NCBI RefSeq assembly: GCF_045679555.1
Contig: NC_092098.1
Location: 21,792,038-21,856,037, forward strand
Origin: Salvelinus alpinus
Taxonomy: Eukaryota; Chordata; Actinopteri; Salmoniformes; Salmonidae
DNA length: 64,000 nucleotides
Reading direction: 5' to 3'
The notes under the pieces were generated by a model, which did not search any database, had not been told where the DNA came from, and worked only from the letters and a program-made list of their open reading frames with translations. Shown piece after piece: positions 31,863 through 46,861 of this stretch (its first letter is position 1; each line of letters opens with the position of its first letter). The position numbers and the translations under genes were made by a program.

Positions 31863-32020
31863 TATTTACATTCATGTGGCAAAACAAACCCTGCTTAATG
31901 ATTTATGAGCTTCAGACTCAGTTCCCTTCCTATTTCACTGTCCAATGAGATTCAGGAGAGGACTTAGGAGAAGTGGTAAATAACAACAACAAACACAGCC
32001 TGTACACATACGGTTGGTTA

Positions 32021-35479
<3,459 letters not shown>

Positions 35480-35555
35480 GGAATCCCTCAGAAGTGCCAG
35501 TGTACAAGGGATAGCTATCGTAGCACCATCAAGTATTAATCATGTTTTAGGAAGA

Positions 35556-35699
35556 TGAGAGAGAGAGAGACCGAGACAGAGACAGAGAGAGAGAGGTAGA
35601 GATAGAGAGAAAGCGAGAGGGAGAGAGGAAGTGAGGGAAAGAGATAGAGAGAGAGAGGGAGAGAGGGAGCGAGAGAGGGAGAGAGAGAGAGATAGAGAG

Positions 35700-35794
<95 letters not shown>

Positions 35795-35810
35795 CACCCA
35801 CATACACCAC

Positions 35811-35863
<53 letters not shown>
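35556..35863. repeat. (GA)n purine tract, compound
   Basis: Imperfect then pure GA, interrupted at 35793-35812 by GCACCCACATACACCACTA. Confidence 0.97.
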
Positions 35864-35864
<1 letters not shown>

Positions 35865-35869
35865 CCCAC

Positions 35870-36278
35870 ACACTTCCACACAAGAGCAAAACAGCCACTG
35901 TTCCAATAAATGAACCCAAAAAGAGAAGAAAAGGTTTTTGAATTATTGATAATGATCTGATGTTTAATAATTCATATGAACAAATCAGGGAAGGTGGGAA
36001 GTTATTAATGTTTTAAGTGGATAGGGTGCACCTTGGCCTACGGGTCTGTGGGCCTGCGAACTGACCGCTGGGCTGGGGCTGAGCAGGTCTATGGCGGGCC
36101 TATAGCCCTGACGGGGAGAGGGTTCTAGAGGGTAGACCCCTCATTGACAGTAACACACAATTAATATTAGACACATGCACAACAGCACTCCGATTCAGAA
36201 TGCACATATACAACAGTGCAGCCATGTGGTAACAATGAGGTTCACTGTCAGCTACTATAAGTAGATAAATATATATCT
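35870..36278. other. Non-coding, nothing recognised
   Basis: Short unique interval between the GA tract and the 30-bp minisatellite. Confidence 0.5.
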
Positions 36279-37168
36279 GTGTGTGTGTGGTTGTTAAGGT
36301 TGAGGTGAATATGTGTGTGGTTGTTAGGGTTGAGGTGTATATGTGTGTAGTTGTTAGGGTTGAGGTGTATATGTGTGTGGTTGTTAGGGTTGAGGTGTAA
36401 TGTGTCTGGTTGTCAGGGTTGAGGTGTATATGTGTGTGGTTGTCAGGGTTGAGGTGTATATGTGTGTGGTTGTCAGGGATGAGGTGTATATGTGTGTGGT
36501 TGTTAGGGTTGAGGTGTATATGTGTGTGGTTGTTAGGGTTGAGGTGTAATGTGTGTGGTTGTCAGGGTTGATGTGTATATGTGTGTGGTTGTTAGGGTTG
36601 AGGTGTATATGTGTGTGGTTGTCAGGGTTGAGGTGTATATGTGTGTGGTTGTTAGGGTTGAGGTGTATATGTGTGTGGTTGTTAGGGTTGAGGTGTATAT
36701 GTGTGTGGTTGTCAGGGTTGAGGTGTATATGTGTGTGGTTGTCAGGGTTGAGGTGTATATGTGTGTGGTTGTTAGGGTTGAGGTGTATATGCGTGTGGTT
36801 GTTAGGGTTGAGGTGTAATGTGTGTGGTTGTTAGGGTTGAGGTGTAATGTGTGTGGTTGTTAGGGTTGAGGTGTATATGTGTGTGGTTGTTAGGGTTGAG
36901 GTGTATATGTGTGTGGTTGTTAGGGTTGAGGTGTATATGTGTGTGGTTGTTAGGGTTGAGGTGTATATGTGTGTGGTTGTTAGGGTTGAGGTGTATATGT
37001 GTGTGGTTGTCAGGGTTGAGGTGTATATGTGTGTGGTTGTTAGGGTTGAGGTGTATATGTGTGTGGTTGTTAGGGTTGAGGTGTATATGTGTGTGGTTGT
37101 TAGGGTTGAGGTGTAATGTGTGTGGTTGTCAGGGTTGAGGTGTATATGTGTGTGGTTGTTAGGGTTAG
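36279..37168. repeat. 30-bp minisatellite with telomere-like core, about 29 copies
   Basis: The unit is 30 bp: GTGTGTGGTTGTTAGGGTTG followed by AGGTGTATAT. Each unit contains TTAGGG or TCAGGG. Some units lack two bases (GTGTAATGTG form, for example near 36398, 36547 and 36815-36847). Since 30 is a multiple of three, long regular frames arise; they are artefacts. Confidence 0.97.
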
Positions 37169-37169
37169 G

Positions 37170-37249
37170 AGGTGAGACAAAAGTATACTGTTGCAGTTAA
37201 ATAGTTGGTGGATATGCAGCTGGCATATGAGACATACACACCACAAAGA

Positions 37250-37299
<50 letters not shown>

Positions 37300-39130
37300 C
37301 ACCTCCCTTCCACACAGATCGAATGAACAGCCAAAAGAAACCATGAGCACCTGTGGAACCCCGCCCCACACTTCTCCCTCTCTCCCCTACCTCCCCTTAT
37401 GTGGATCCGAGCGCTGCAACCCAGGTTGCCAGGCATCGACCACACAGTTGCCAAGGAGGCGTTGTGCATTATTAATGGAGTGTGCTCTGTTCTCCCATGG
37501 AGATGAACCACCCAACCTGTGCCAGGTCTGGTCCACAGACCATGACCCTTCATTAGTAATATTCAATCTATGGTCATTACTCATCACATAATTAATTATC
37601 TTATCTTATCCGATATGTGTTTTCACTCGAGGTAGAAGATCTAAAATCAGATTACCCTAACCTCCAATCCTAACTTTAACCATTATGGGATTTAACAAAT
37701 GATCTGGCCCTGAATCACAGGCAAAGGTATTTTCCTGTACCACATTGCATGTTTTCCTATTTCCCCAGCTACCTGGAGGACAGGTGTTAACCAGCCGGCA
37801 TCACTCACCTGTTGTGCCCCTGGCGTCTCCGCCCTCTAAGTCTGTGTGACGCAGCTGTTCCCTCAGTCAGTCAGTCAGTCAGTCAGTCCACCCGGCTCCC
37901 TGTCCCTCTGTCTCTCTGTACTTTCACCATCTCTGGATCCTCCATAGGGTTCAAAAGGCCCGACAGCCTCCAGGACAAGCACGGTATAGAGACAGACTGA
38001 CCTTCTTGGAAGTATTATCCATAGGCAGGTCTGCCAGCTCTAGTACTAACAACAAGAAGCCGAGCAGCATCCATAGCCAACACAGTAAAAGGACCCTAGG
38101 CCCAGCTTAGCTACACCAAGCCTAGCCATGCCTAGCCTAGCCTAGCCGCAGAGCGAGTGGGCACCTCTGCTTTGAAAGGCAAGCAGGAGAGCGTGTGAGG
38201 GAGAGAGGAGGGAGGCTGGAAGTTTATAGGTTCTCCTTCCCTGAACCAGGGGACTGGCTGGCTGAATAAATAATACAACAGATATTCCTCTGATGAAGTC
38301 TCGCCGCGCCAGTCATCATTATTTAATTGTTGCTGTAATGAGAGCAGAGCACCATCACTCCCTCTGCACCCCGGGCCACTCTGCCTGCCAGGTAGGTGGT
38401 AGAGTAGAGAGCTGCACCAGGCAGCCCTACAGGCACATACGGCCTTCATAGACAGACAAACCCCTCGTAGAGCACTTTGACAGGGACTTATATCTAATAA
38501 CACAGAGTACTGGTCCAGGACGGAGATGACAGAGTCTCCTAGTGTATCACAGCTGATGAGTCAGACAGTGCAGGTCTGACTCAGAGCCGCGTTGGTGAGA
38601 AACTCTGAGGTGCACGGAAGGTCACAAGACCCCCAACTACAGCAGCTTCAGACAACCATAAATATGTCACAACACTCTCATGACTGTGTGATGAATTGAC
38701 TCTTCTCACCCGTCTCTTTCCCTTTTGGGGTGGGGGATGTCGATCGGGTGGTGACAGGATGTGTATTCTCACTCAGATCCCAGGGGGGGTGCTGTACCTT
38801 TGGGCTCTATCAGAGGAGGGTGACAGAGGGGGTCCCATAAGCCCCTGTCAGACGGGACTGGGTGCACGCTGCCGCCCAAGCGCTGTGGAGCAAGCCGAGC
38901 TCCGTTCTTTAATCCTGTTAGGACTGTGGAGGGGTGCGGCGACACACAAAGACAGCCCATCCCACACCAGCTGGGGTCCTATGTGTGTACCCCCATACAC
39001 ACAGATAGATGCAAACACACACACACACCGCTCCAGCCTCCCCTCTGGGCTCCTGAAACCTGGTGACTGGAACAGGGTTAGACCAGGAGGACGACTGATA
39101 TAGTGAGCCCCAACTCCCTTTCAGAAAGAG
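37170..39130. other. Mostly unique non-coding DNA
   Basis: It holds a CA tract (37250-37303), a (CAGT)n run at 37865-37888 and a (CCTAG)n-like run near 38122-38148. The part at 37440-37600 is AT-rich and contains two near-Brn3 motifs. No exon recognised. Confidence 0.5.
37466..37596 (+). promoter_or_regulatory. Pair of near-consensus Brn3 motifs
   Basis: GCATTATTAAT (37466-37476) and ACATAATTAAT (37586-37596) each match GCATAATTAAT at 10 of 11 positions and lie 120 bp apart in the same orientation, about 11 kb upstream of the POU4F start. This is a candidate autoregulatory cluster; the motif match alone is weak evidence in AT-rich DNA. Confidence 0.35.
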
Positions 39131-39136
39131 AGACAG

Positions 39137-39179
<43 letters not shown>

Positions 39180-39217
39180 GAGATAGAGAGAAAGAGAGAG
39201 GGAGAGAGGAAGAGGAA

Positions 39218-39257
<40 letters not shown>

Positions 39258-39262
39258 GAGGA

Positions 39263-39345
<83 letters not shown>
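39137..39345. repeat. (GA)n purine tract, compound
   Basis: Imperfect GA with GGAAGAGGAAGTGA interruptions. Confidence 0.97.
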
Positions 39346-39349
<4 letters not shown>

Positions 39350-39359
39350 CAAACACCAT

Positions 39360-39723
<364 letters not shown>

Positions 39724-39807
39724 GGCTGTATTACCAAAACACTATCTGTTGACTCCTCCATTCTCTCACTCATTAACCACATCATTAGTGTTCAAACAGT
39801 CCTAATA

Positions 39808-39829
39808 CACGCACACACACACACACACA

Positions 39830-39922
<93 letters not shown>

Positions 39923-39992
39923 GCACACACGCACGCACGCACGCACGCACATACACACACACATACAAACACACACACATACACACATACAC
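39808..39992. repeat. (CA)n / (GCAC)n array
   Basis: CA run, then a (GCAC)n block at about 39917-39949, then ACATACAC variants. Confidence 0.97.
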
Positions 39993-40490
39993 ACCAATAA
40001 TCAACACAGCAGGTATTTGATGAAGCAGGCTGCTGGTACAGACAACAAGAACATAACAAAAGAAGCAAGTGGAGCAATGTGTGTGTGTGTGTGTGTGAGT
40101 GTGTGTGTCATTGTGTGTGTGCGTGCCTATGTGAGCAGTGGGGTGTCTGAGTTGCAGTATTACTGAGACTGAGAGAGAGTAGTCAGCAAGCCCTCTCACC
40201 CCTACCCAATAATGACAGATCATCTCACAATGAGGAGAATCGTTCTGCCCCCCTCAGCCCAACAACAGATCTGAGATCAAGACCAATAGTATTTCACTAA
40301 ATAAAGAAGAATAATCAAGCAAGACAAACGCATGTGGATTTGTTTCATCGCTTTTCACTCTTTTTCCTCTTGCGTGTGTGTTGTGGAGTTGGGTTTTCAA
40401 TTATGTAGATGTCATCCGACACATCTGTTTCACCATGGTTTCTCATTGTTGTCTTGTTTCCTCACTGTAGGGAGCAGAGCTAAAATAAAG
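39993..40490. other. Non-coding, nothing recognised
   Basis: Contains a short GT tract at 40078-40120. No gene. Confidence 0.5.
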
Positions 40491-40493
40491 CCA

Positions 40494-43160
40494 CTCTCTG
40501 TTCTGTTCTCCACATCTTAGAGAGAAGACACCAGAGTAGATAGAGGCTCTGTCTCTCTGTTCTGTTCTCCACATCTTAGAGAGAAGACACCAGAGTAGAT
40601 AGAGGCTCTGTCTCTCTGTTCTGTTCTCCACATCTTAGAGAGAAGACACCAGAGTAGATAGAGGCTCTGTCTCTCTGTTCTGTTCTCCACATCTTAGAGA
40701 GAAGACACCAGAGTAGATAGAGGCTCTGTCTCTCTGTTCTGTTCTCCACATCTCAGAGAGAAGACACCAGAGTAGATAGAGGCTCTGTCTCTCTGTTCTG
40801 TTCTCCACATCTTAGAGAGAAGACACCAGAGTAGATAGAGGCTCTGTCTCTCTGTTCTGTTCTCCACATCTTAGAGAGAAGACACCAGAGTAGATAGAGG
40901 CTCTGTCTCTCTGTTCTGTTCTCCACATCTTAGAGAGAAGACACCAGAGTAGATAGAGGCTCTGTCTCTCTGTTCTGTTCTCCACATCTTAGAGAGAAGA
41001 CACCAGAATAGATAGAGGCTCTGTCTCTCTGTTCTGTTCTCCACATCTTTGAGAGAAGACACCAGAGTAGATAGAGGCTCTGTCTCTCTGTTCTGTTCTC
41101 CACATCTTAGAGAGAAGACACCAGAGTAGATAGAGGCTCTGTCTCTCTGTTCTGTTCTCCACATCTTAGAGAGAAGACACCAGAGTAGATAGAGGCTCTG
41201 TCTCTCTGTTCTGTTCTCCACATCTTAGAGAGAAGACACCAGAGTAGATAGAGGCTCTGTCTCTCTGTTCTGTTCTCCACATCTTAGAGAGAAGACACCA
41301 GAGTAGATAGAGGCTCTGTCTCTCTGTTCTGTTCTCCACGTCTTAGAGAGAAGACACCAGAGTAGATAGAGGCTCTGTCTCTCTGTTCTGTTCTCCACAT
41401 CTTAGAGAGAAGACACCAGAGTAGATAGAGGCTCTGTCTCTCTGTTCTGTTCTCCACATCTTAGAGAGAAGACACCAGAGTAGATAGAGGCTCTGTCTCT
41501 CTGTTCTGTTCTCCACATCTTAGAGAGAAGACACCAGAGTAGATAGAGGCTCTGTCTCTCTGTTCTGTTCTCCACATCTTAAAGAGAAGACACCAGAGTA
41601 GATAGAGGCTCTGTCTCTCTGTTCTGTTCTCCACATCTTAGAGAGAAGACACCAGAGTAGATAGAGGCTCTGTCTCTCTGTTCTGTTCTCCACATCTTAA
41701 AGAGAAGAGACCAGAGTAGATAGAGGCTCTGTCTCTCTGTTCTGTTCTCCACATCTTAGAGAGAAGACACCAGAGTAGATAGAGGCTCTGTCTCTCTGTT
41801 CTGTTCTCCACATCTTAGAGAGAAGACACCAGAGTAGATAGAGGCTTTGTCTCTCTGTTCTGTTCTCCACATCTTAAAGAGAAGACACCAGAGTAGATAG
41901 AGGCTCTGTCTCTTTGTTCTGTTCTCCACATCTTAGAGAGAAGACACCAGAGTAGATAGAGGCTCTGTCTCTCTGTTCTGTTCTCCACATCTTTGAGAGA
42001 AGACACCAGAGTAGATAGAGGCTCTGTCTCTCTGTTCTGTTCTCCACATCTTTGAGAGAAGACACCAGAGTAGATAGAGGCTCTGTCTCTCTGTTCTGTT
42101 CTCCACATCTTAGAGAGAAGACACTAGAGTAGATAGAGGCTCTGTCTCTCTGTTCTGTTCTCCACATCTTAAAGAGAAGAGACCAGAGTAGATAGAGGCT
42201 CTGTCTCTCTGTTCTGTTCTCCACATCTTAGAGAGAAGACACCAGAGTAGATAGAGGCTCTGTCTCTCTGTTCTGTTCTCCACATCTTAGAGAGAAGACA
42301 CCAGAGTAGATAGAGGCTCTGTCTCTCTGTTCTGTTCTCCACATCTTAAAGAGAAGACACCAGAGTAGATAGAGGCTCTGTCTCTCTGTTCTGTTCTCCA
42401 CATCTTAGAGAGAAGACACCAGAGTAGATAGAGGCTCTGTCTCTCTGTTCTGTTCTCCACATCTTTGAGAGAAGACACCAGAGTAGATAGAGGCTCTGTC
42501 TCTCTGTTCTGTTCTCCACATCTTAGAGAGAAGACACTAGAGTAGATAGAGGCTCTGTCTCTCTGTTCGGTTCTCCACATCTTTGAGAGAAGACACCAGA
42601 GTAGATATAGGCTCTGTCTCTCTGTTCTGTTCTCCACATCTTAGAGAGAAGACACCAGAGTAGATATAGGCTCTGTCTCTCTGTTCTGTTCTCCACATCT
42701 TAGAGAGAAGACACTAGAGTAGATATAGGCTCTGTCTCTCTGTTCTGTTCTCCACATCTTTGAGAGAAGACACCAGAGTAGATAGAGGCTCTGTCTCTCT
42801 GTTCTGTTCTCCACATCTTTGAGAGAAGACACCAGAGTAGATATAGGCTCTGTCTCTCTGTTCTGTTCTCCACATCTTTGAGAGAAGACACCAGAGTAGA
42901 TATAGGCTCTGTCTCTTTGTTCTGTTCTCCACAACTTAGAGAGAAGACACTAGAGTAGATAGAGGCTCTGTCTCTCTGTTCTGTTCTCCACATCTTAGAG
43001 AGAAGACACCAGAGTAGATAGAGGCTCTGTCTCTCTGTTCTGTTCTCCACATCTTAGAGAGAAGACACTAGAGTAGATAGAGGCTCTGTCTCTCTGTTCT
43101 GATCTCCACAGTTTTGAAAGAAGCCATCAGAGTAGATAGAGGCTCTGTCTCTCTCTCCCC
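40494..43160. repeat. 59-bp minisatellite, about 45 copies
   Basis: The unit is 59 bp: TCTGTTCTCCACATCTTAGA, then GAGAAGACACCAGAGTAGAT, then AGAGGCTCTGTCTCTCTGT. Variants at the TTAGAG position (TTTGAG, TTAAAG), at ACACCAG (ACACTAG, AGACCAG) and at ATAGAGG (ATATAGG) cluster in the right half. The last unit (43085-43160) is strongly diverged. Minus-strand frames of 97-116 codons over it are artefacts. Confidence 0.97.
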
Positions 43161-43492
43161 TGTCTGACACATCAGAGACAAGAACAGGATTAATTGAAAT
43201 GTACATTTCATTACTCTCCCCTTTCTTTCTTCACTGGAATATTCACATCATTTTGTTTGTTTATTTGTTTTTCCTTTGTTTCACTGCTCTCTATTGTTGT
43301 AGAACAAATAATGTAGATTTTGTTTGTATGCATTTTTGTATTCTCCTGCGATCAAAGATTGTATTGTTTATGCCGGCTTCCTCAGAATTCCACACATTGT
43401 TGAGAAGTTTGGAGTCACACAGTGGGGAAGTTGGAATGCAGGGACATGGAGAAAAATAGATGATAATTTACACAGGTCACAATCAATTCCCT
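43161..43492. other. Non-coding, nothing recognised
   Basis: Unique AT-rich interval between two arrays. Confidence 0.5.
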
Positions 43493-44097
43493 GTCATCTT
43501 CATCATCAACATCCTCATTATCGTCCTCCTCCACATCCTCATCATCATCCTCATTGTCCTCATCATCCACGTCCTCATCATCATCGTCCTCATCATCCAC
43601 ATCCTCATCATCACCGTCCTCCTCATCATCATCGTCCTCATCGTCCTCATCATCCACGTCCTCATCATTATCGTCCTCATCATCCACGTCCTCATCATCA
43701 TCGTCCTCATCATCATCGTCCTCATCATCAATGTCCTCATCATCATCCTCATTGTCCTCATCATCCACGTCCTCATCATCCACGTCCTCATCATCATCGT
43801 CCTCATCATCCACATCCTCATCATCATCATCCTCATCATCATCGTCCTCATCATCAATGTCCTCATCATCATCCTCATTGTCCTCATCATCCACATCCTC
43901 ATCATCCACATCCTCATCCTCCACGTCCTCATCATCATCATCCTCATCATCATCGTCCTCATCATCAATGTCTTCATCATCATCCTCATTGTCCTCATCA
44001 TCCACGTCCTCATCATCATGTCCTCATCATCCACATCCTCATCCTCATTGTCCTCATCATCCATGTCCTCATCATCATCGTCCTCATCATGAAACTA
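43493..44097. repeat. Degenerate (CATCAT/CCTC) trinucleotide array
   Basis: Built from CATCAT and CCTC, CGTCCTC and CCACGTCCTC modules with higher-order repeats of about 130 bp. Opposite frames give Asp/Glu-rich, Ser-rich or His/Pro-rich proteins; none has a start context or other domain. Confidence 0.93.
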
Positions 44098-44177
44098 CTC
44101 CTCGTCTTTGTTCATAAGATGTACACAACAGGTGGGACATTTCTCTCTGCCCTCTCTTTTTCTTTCCATCACCCTCT

Positions 44178-44245
44178 TGCAAGTAAGCATTTCGTCGGAT
44201 GGTGTATAACGTGTATCCTGTACATACGACTAATACAACTTGAAA
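44178..44245 (+). repeat. LINE 3' tail fragment
   Basis: CAAGTAAGCATTTCGTCGGA through CATACGACTAATACAACTTG matches, with few changes, the end of the LINE at 18300-18360. Only the tail is present. Confidence 0.8.
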
Positions 44246-46112
44246 CTCTCCTCCACCCCTCCCCTCCCAGGTCTGGGGACATGGGTCTGTTCTCAACACG
44301 GCACAGCAATGGCCCCTTGCCTCCGCACTCTGGAACAAGTAAACAGGCCTGTTCTTTAAAGCTTTTACACGTCAATCCTCCAGCACATTCTCTTCATGTC
44401 CAAGTGCTGTAGGGCTGACATGCATCATTAATGAGCACTCAGTTAATCTAGTGATCCATACCAGAATCCTCTCTTGCTCTCTTGGTCTCTCTCTCAATTA
44501 GCTAGCTGGGCCATGACAGATAGACCTGGCACAGAGAGGAACAATGTGGAGGAGAGGAAGATGAGAGAGAGAGGGTAAAGAGAGAAAACATTTAAAAAGA
44601 AAGAGATAGAGCTGGAATTGCAAACGTATTGATGGAGCGGAGGACCAACTTTTAAAGTGGTCCGAATGAACTTTCTAGAAGATGTATGTTTTATAGTGAT
44701 GTGTGGATACTTTAGGCTACGGTAGACAACATCAGCTAATACAACAGTGCTGTGATTGGGTCCCAGTGGAGTGAAAGCCTCACACACCATAACAAATGAC
44801 TAACTGATTCAATGGATTAAACTTTGTACTGTAACAACAGGGCATCAACAGACACCCCTTTCCTCTTGTGTTAGATGGGTTAATGGAGAGTACAGTAGAC
44901 CTGCCCCTGAATCCCTCCTGTGTTCCCCAGCGCTTTAAAACATCCTGCTTCACTAAAACACCACCAATACTGTAACTGCATGTACATCCTGTCCAGGTCG
45001 CCTTACAGGTCTGACCTCATGCATATTTTAGTGCTCTTTCGCCCCCAAACCTGTCCTGTAATGACGTTTCCCTGTGAACCATTCTGTTCCAGTGTACATC
45101 CTTGTCCCATGTTAGGGCAGAGGTGCTTAAGACCCCCACATCCTCCCTCTCTGCCTCTTTCTGTCAGTCCCCCCCCCCCCCCCCCCCATATGCCCACCCC
45201 ACCTCTGACATGCCTGTCCCTTGGGACCTGGGGGGGGGGTTGCCCACTGCCCCACTTTGGCACCTGCGGAGCCAGGTCAAGTACACAGGATCCCTCCATC
45301 TCCCTCTTCTCTATCTCCCTCTGCTCTATCTCCCTCTTCTATATCTCCCTCTTCTCTATCTCCCTCTGCTATATCTCCCTCTTCTCTATCTCCCTCTGCT
45401 CTGGGAGAGAGGAATAGCCCCCTTCCAGCTTTGTATCTATAATTTGTGCTGTCAGTCAATGAAATATTTACCAAGAACCCTAAAGGCAATTACATTAAAG
45501 AGTGTGGTTAGACACCCCCTTCCCCTCAGCAGCCCCCTCCACGTGAACCTGCCGATTTGGTGAATGGTTACAATCTACAACCTTAGATTTTATACACCAT
45601 CAATAATTCAACCTGCTTAAAAAAGAGGGGAAAAGGGGAAAAGGGGAGGAAAGAGACGGAGGGGATTAAGGGGAAGTGAGGTGTGTGTGTGCTCTTTTTG
45701 AATTTGTCCATTTGCTTAACGTAGCAGAAATGTGGTCTTGTGGCAATGTTTTTACTCTATTGTTGAGAGGTGGATTGTATAGCCCCCCCCCTCCCTCCCC
45801 CTCCCCCTTTCTAATGACATACTGTAATGTAACCACACACACACACAAACACACATTCATGGAATGGTGAGTGCAAAAATACTGTAGTCGTCATATTTCA
45901 GAATGTTAAGTGCATTAAAATAGCAAACAGAATGAAAATGGAACAACATAAACTGTTATTGTAGTGTTTATGCTATGAGCAAGCCATGAGGGAGGGAGGG
46001 AGGGAGGGAAGGAGGGAGGGAGGGAAAGAAGAAGGGCGGGACAGAATGAACAGAGAGACAGTGAGCTGACAGAGAGTAAGAGCCCATTAAGAAACACTTT
46101 GGTATTTCAAGC
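44246..46112. other. Non-coding, mostly unique
   Basis: Contains a poly-C tract (45170-45187), a 15-bp tandem repeat (listed), CT-rich patches and a GGGA run near 45990-46024. No gene recognised. Confidence 0.5.
45294..45405. repeat. 15-bp tandem repeat, about 7 copies
   Basis: Unit CTATCTCCCTCTTCT or CTATCTCCCTCTGCT, alternating. Confidence 0.9.
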
Positions 46113-46480
46113 AGATGCCAGAGCAGTATGATTCAGGACCAGAGCAGTGTGACTCAGGACCAGAGCAGTATGATTCAGGACCAGAGCAGTGTGACTCAGG
46201 ACCAGAGCAGTGTGACTCAGGACCAGAGCAGTGTGATTCGGGACCAGAGCAGTGTGATTCGGGACCAGAGCAGTGTGATTCGGGACCAGAGCAGTGTGAT
46301 TCGGGACCAGAGCAGTGTGATTCGGGACCAGAGTAGTGTGATTCGGGACCAGAGCAGTGTGATTCAGGACCAGAGCAGTGTGATTCGGGACCAGAGCAGT
46401 GTGATTCGGGACCAGAGCAGTGTGATTCAGGACCAGAGCAGTGTGATTCAGGACCAGAGCAGTGTGATTCAGGACCAGGG
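46113..46480. repeat. 21-bp minisatellite, about 17 copies
   Basis: The unit is 21 bp (GACCAGAGCAGTGTGATTCR plus G) with R alternating A and G in blocks. The regular frames (CDSGPEQ-type repeats) are artefacts. Confidence 0.97.
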
Positions 46481-46623
46481 ACAGCGCAGATTCTAACAGA
46501 ACCAAGTGCTCCCTCTCTCGCTGTCTCCCTCCCTCCCTGTCTCCCCCCCCCCCCTCTCTCTCGCTCTCTCTCGCTCTCTCTCTCACCAACACACATATGT
46601 GATGTTGACAGTGGGGCTGGCAA

Positions 46624-46861
46624 GTGTAACCAATGTGAAATGGCTAGCTAGTTAGCGGTGGTGCGCGCTAATAGCGTTTCAATCGGGTGACGTCACCCGC
46701 ACTGAGACCTGAAGTAGTTGTTCCCCTGGCTCTGCAAGGGACGTGGCTTTTGTGGCGCGATGGGTAACGATGCTTCGTGGGTGACTGTTGATGTGTGCAG
46801 AGGGTCCCTGGTTCGAGCCCGGGTAGGGGCGAGGGGACGGACAAAAATTATAGTGTTACAC
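46624..46861 (+). mobile_element. Salmonid tRNA-like repeat with inverted GTGTAAC ends
   Basis: A 238-bp element. Its ends read GTGTAAC (46624-46630) and GTTACAC (46855-46861), exact inverted repeats. The interior carries a tRNA-like part: GATGGGTAACGATGC (A-box-like) and GGTTCGAGCCC (B-box-like, 46810-46820). It resembles an abundant fish repeat. Whether it is a SINE or a DNA element carrying a tRNA-like promoter is unclear. Confidence 0.7.

Noticed and set aside
36549-37138. Regular 10-residue repeat protein
   Set aside because: The 30-bp minisatellite period is a multiple of three, so the repeat is a consequence of the array.
40494-43160. CRISPR-like direct repeats
   Set aside because: There are no variable spacers; units are head-to-tail copies in a vertebrate genome.
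43415-44005. Asp/Glu-rich acidic protein on the minus strand
   Set aside because: A degenerate CAT/CTC trinucleotide array gives such frames on both strands; no non-repetitive coding part.
45003-45563. Pro/Leu/Ser-rich frames around the poly-C tract
   Set aside because: They arise from poly-C and a 15-bp tandem repeat; no domain.
46795-46835. A free-standing tRNA gene
   Set aside because: Only A- and B-box-like parts are present and they lie in a dispersed repeat; no cloverleaf arms could be closed convincingly.
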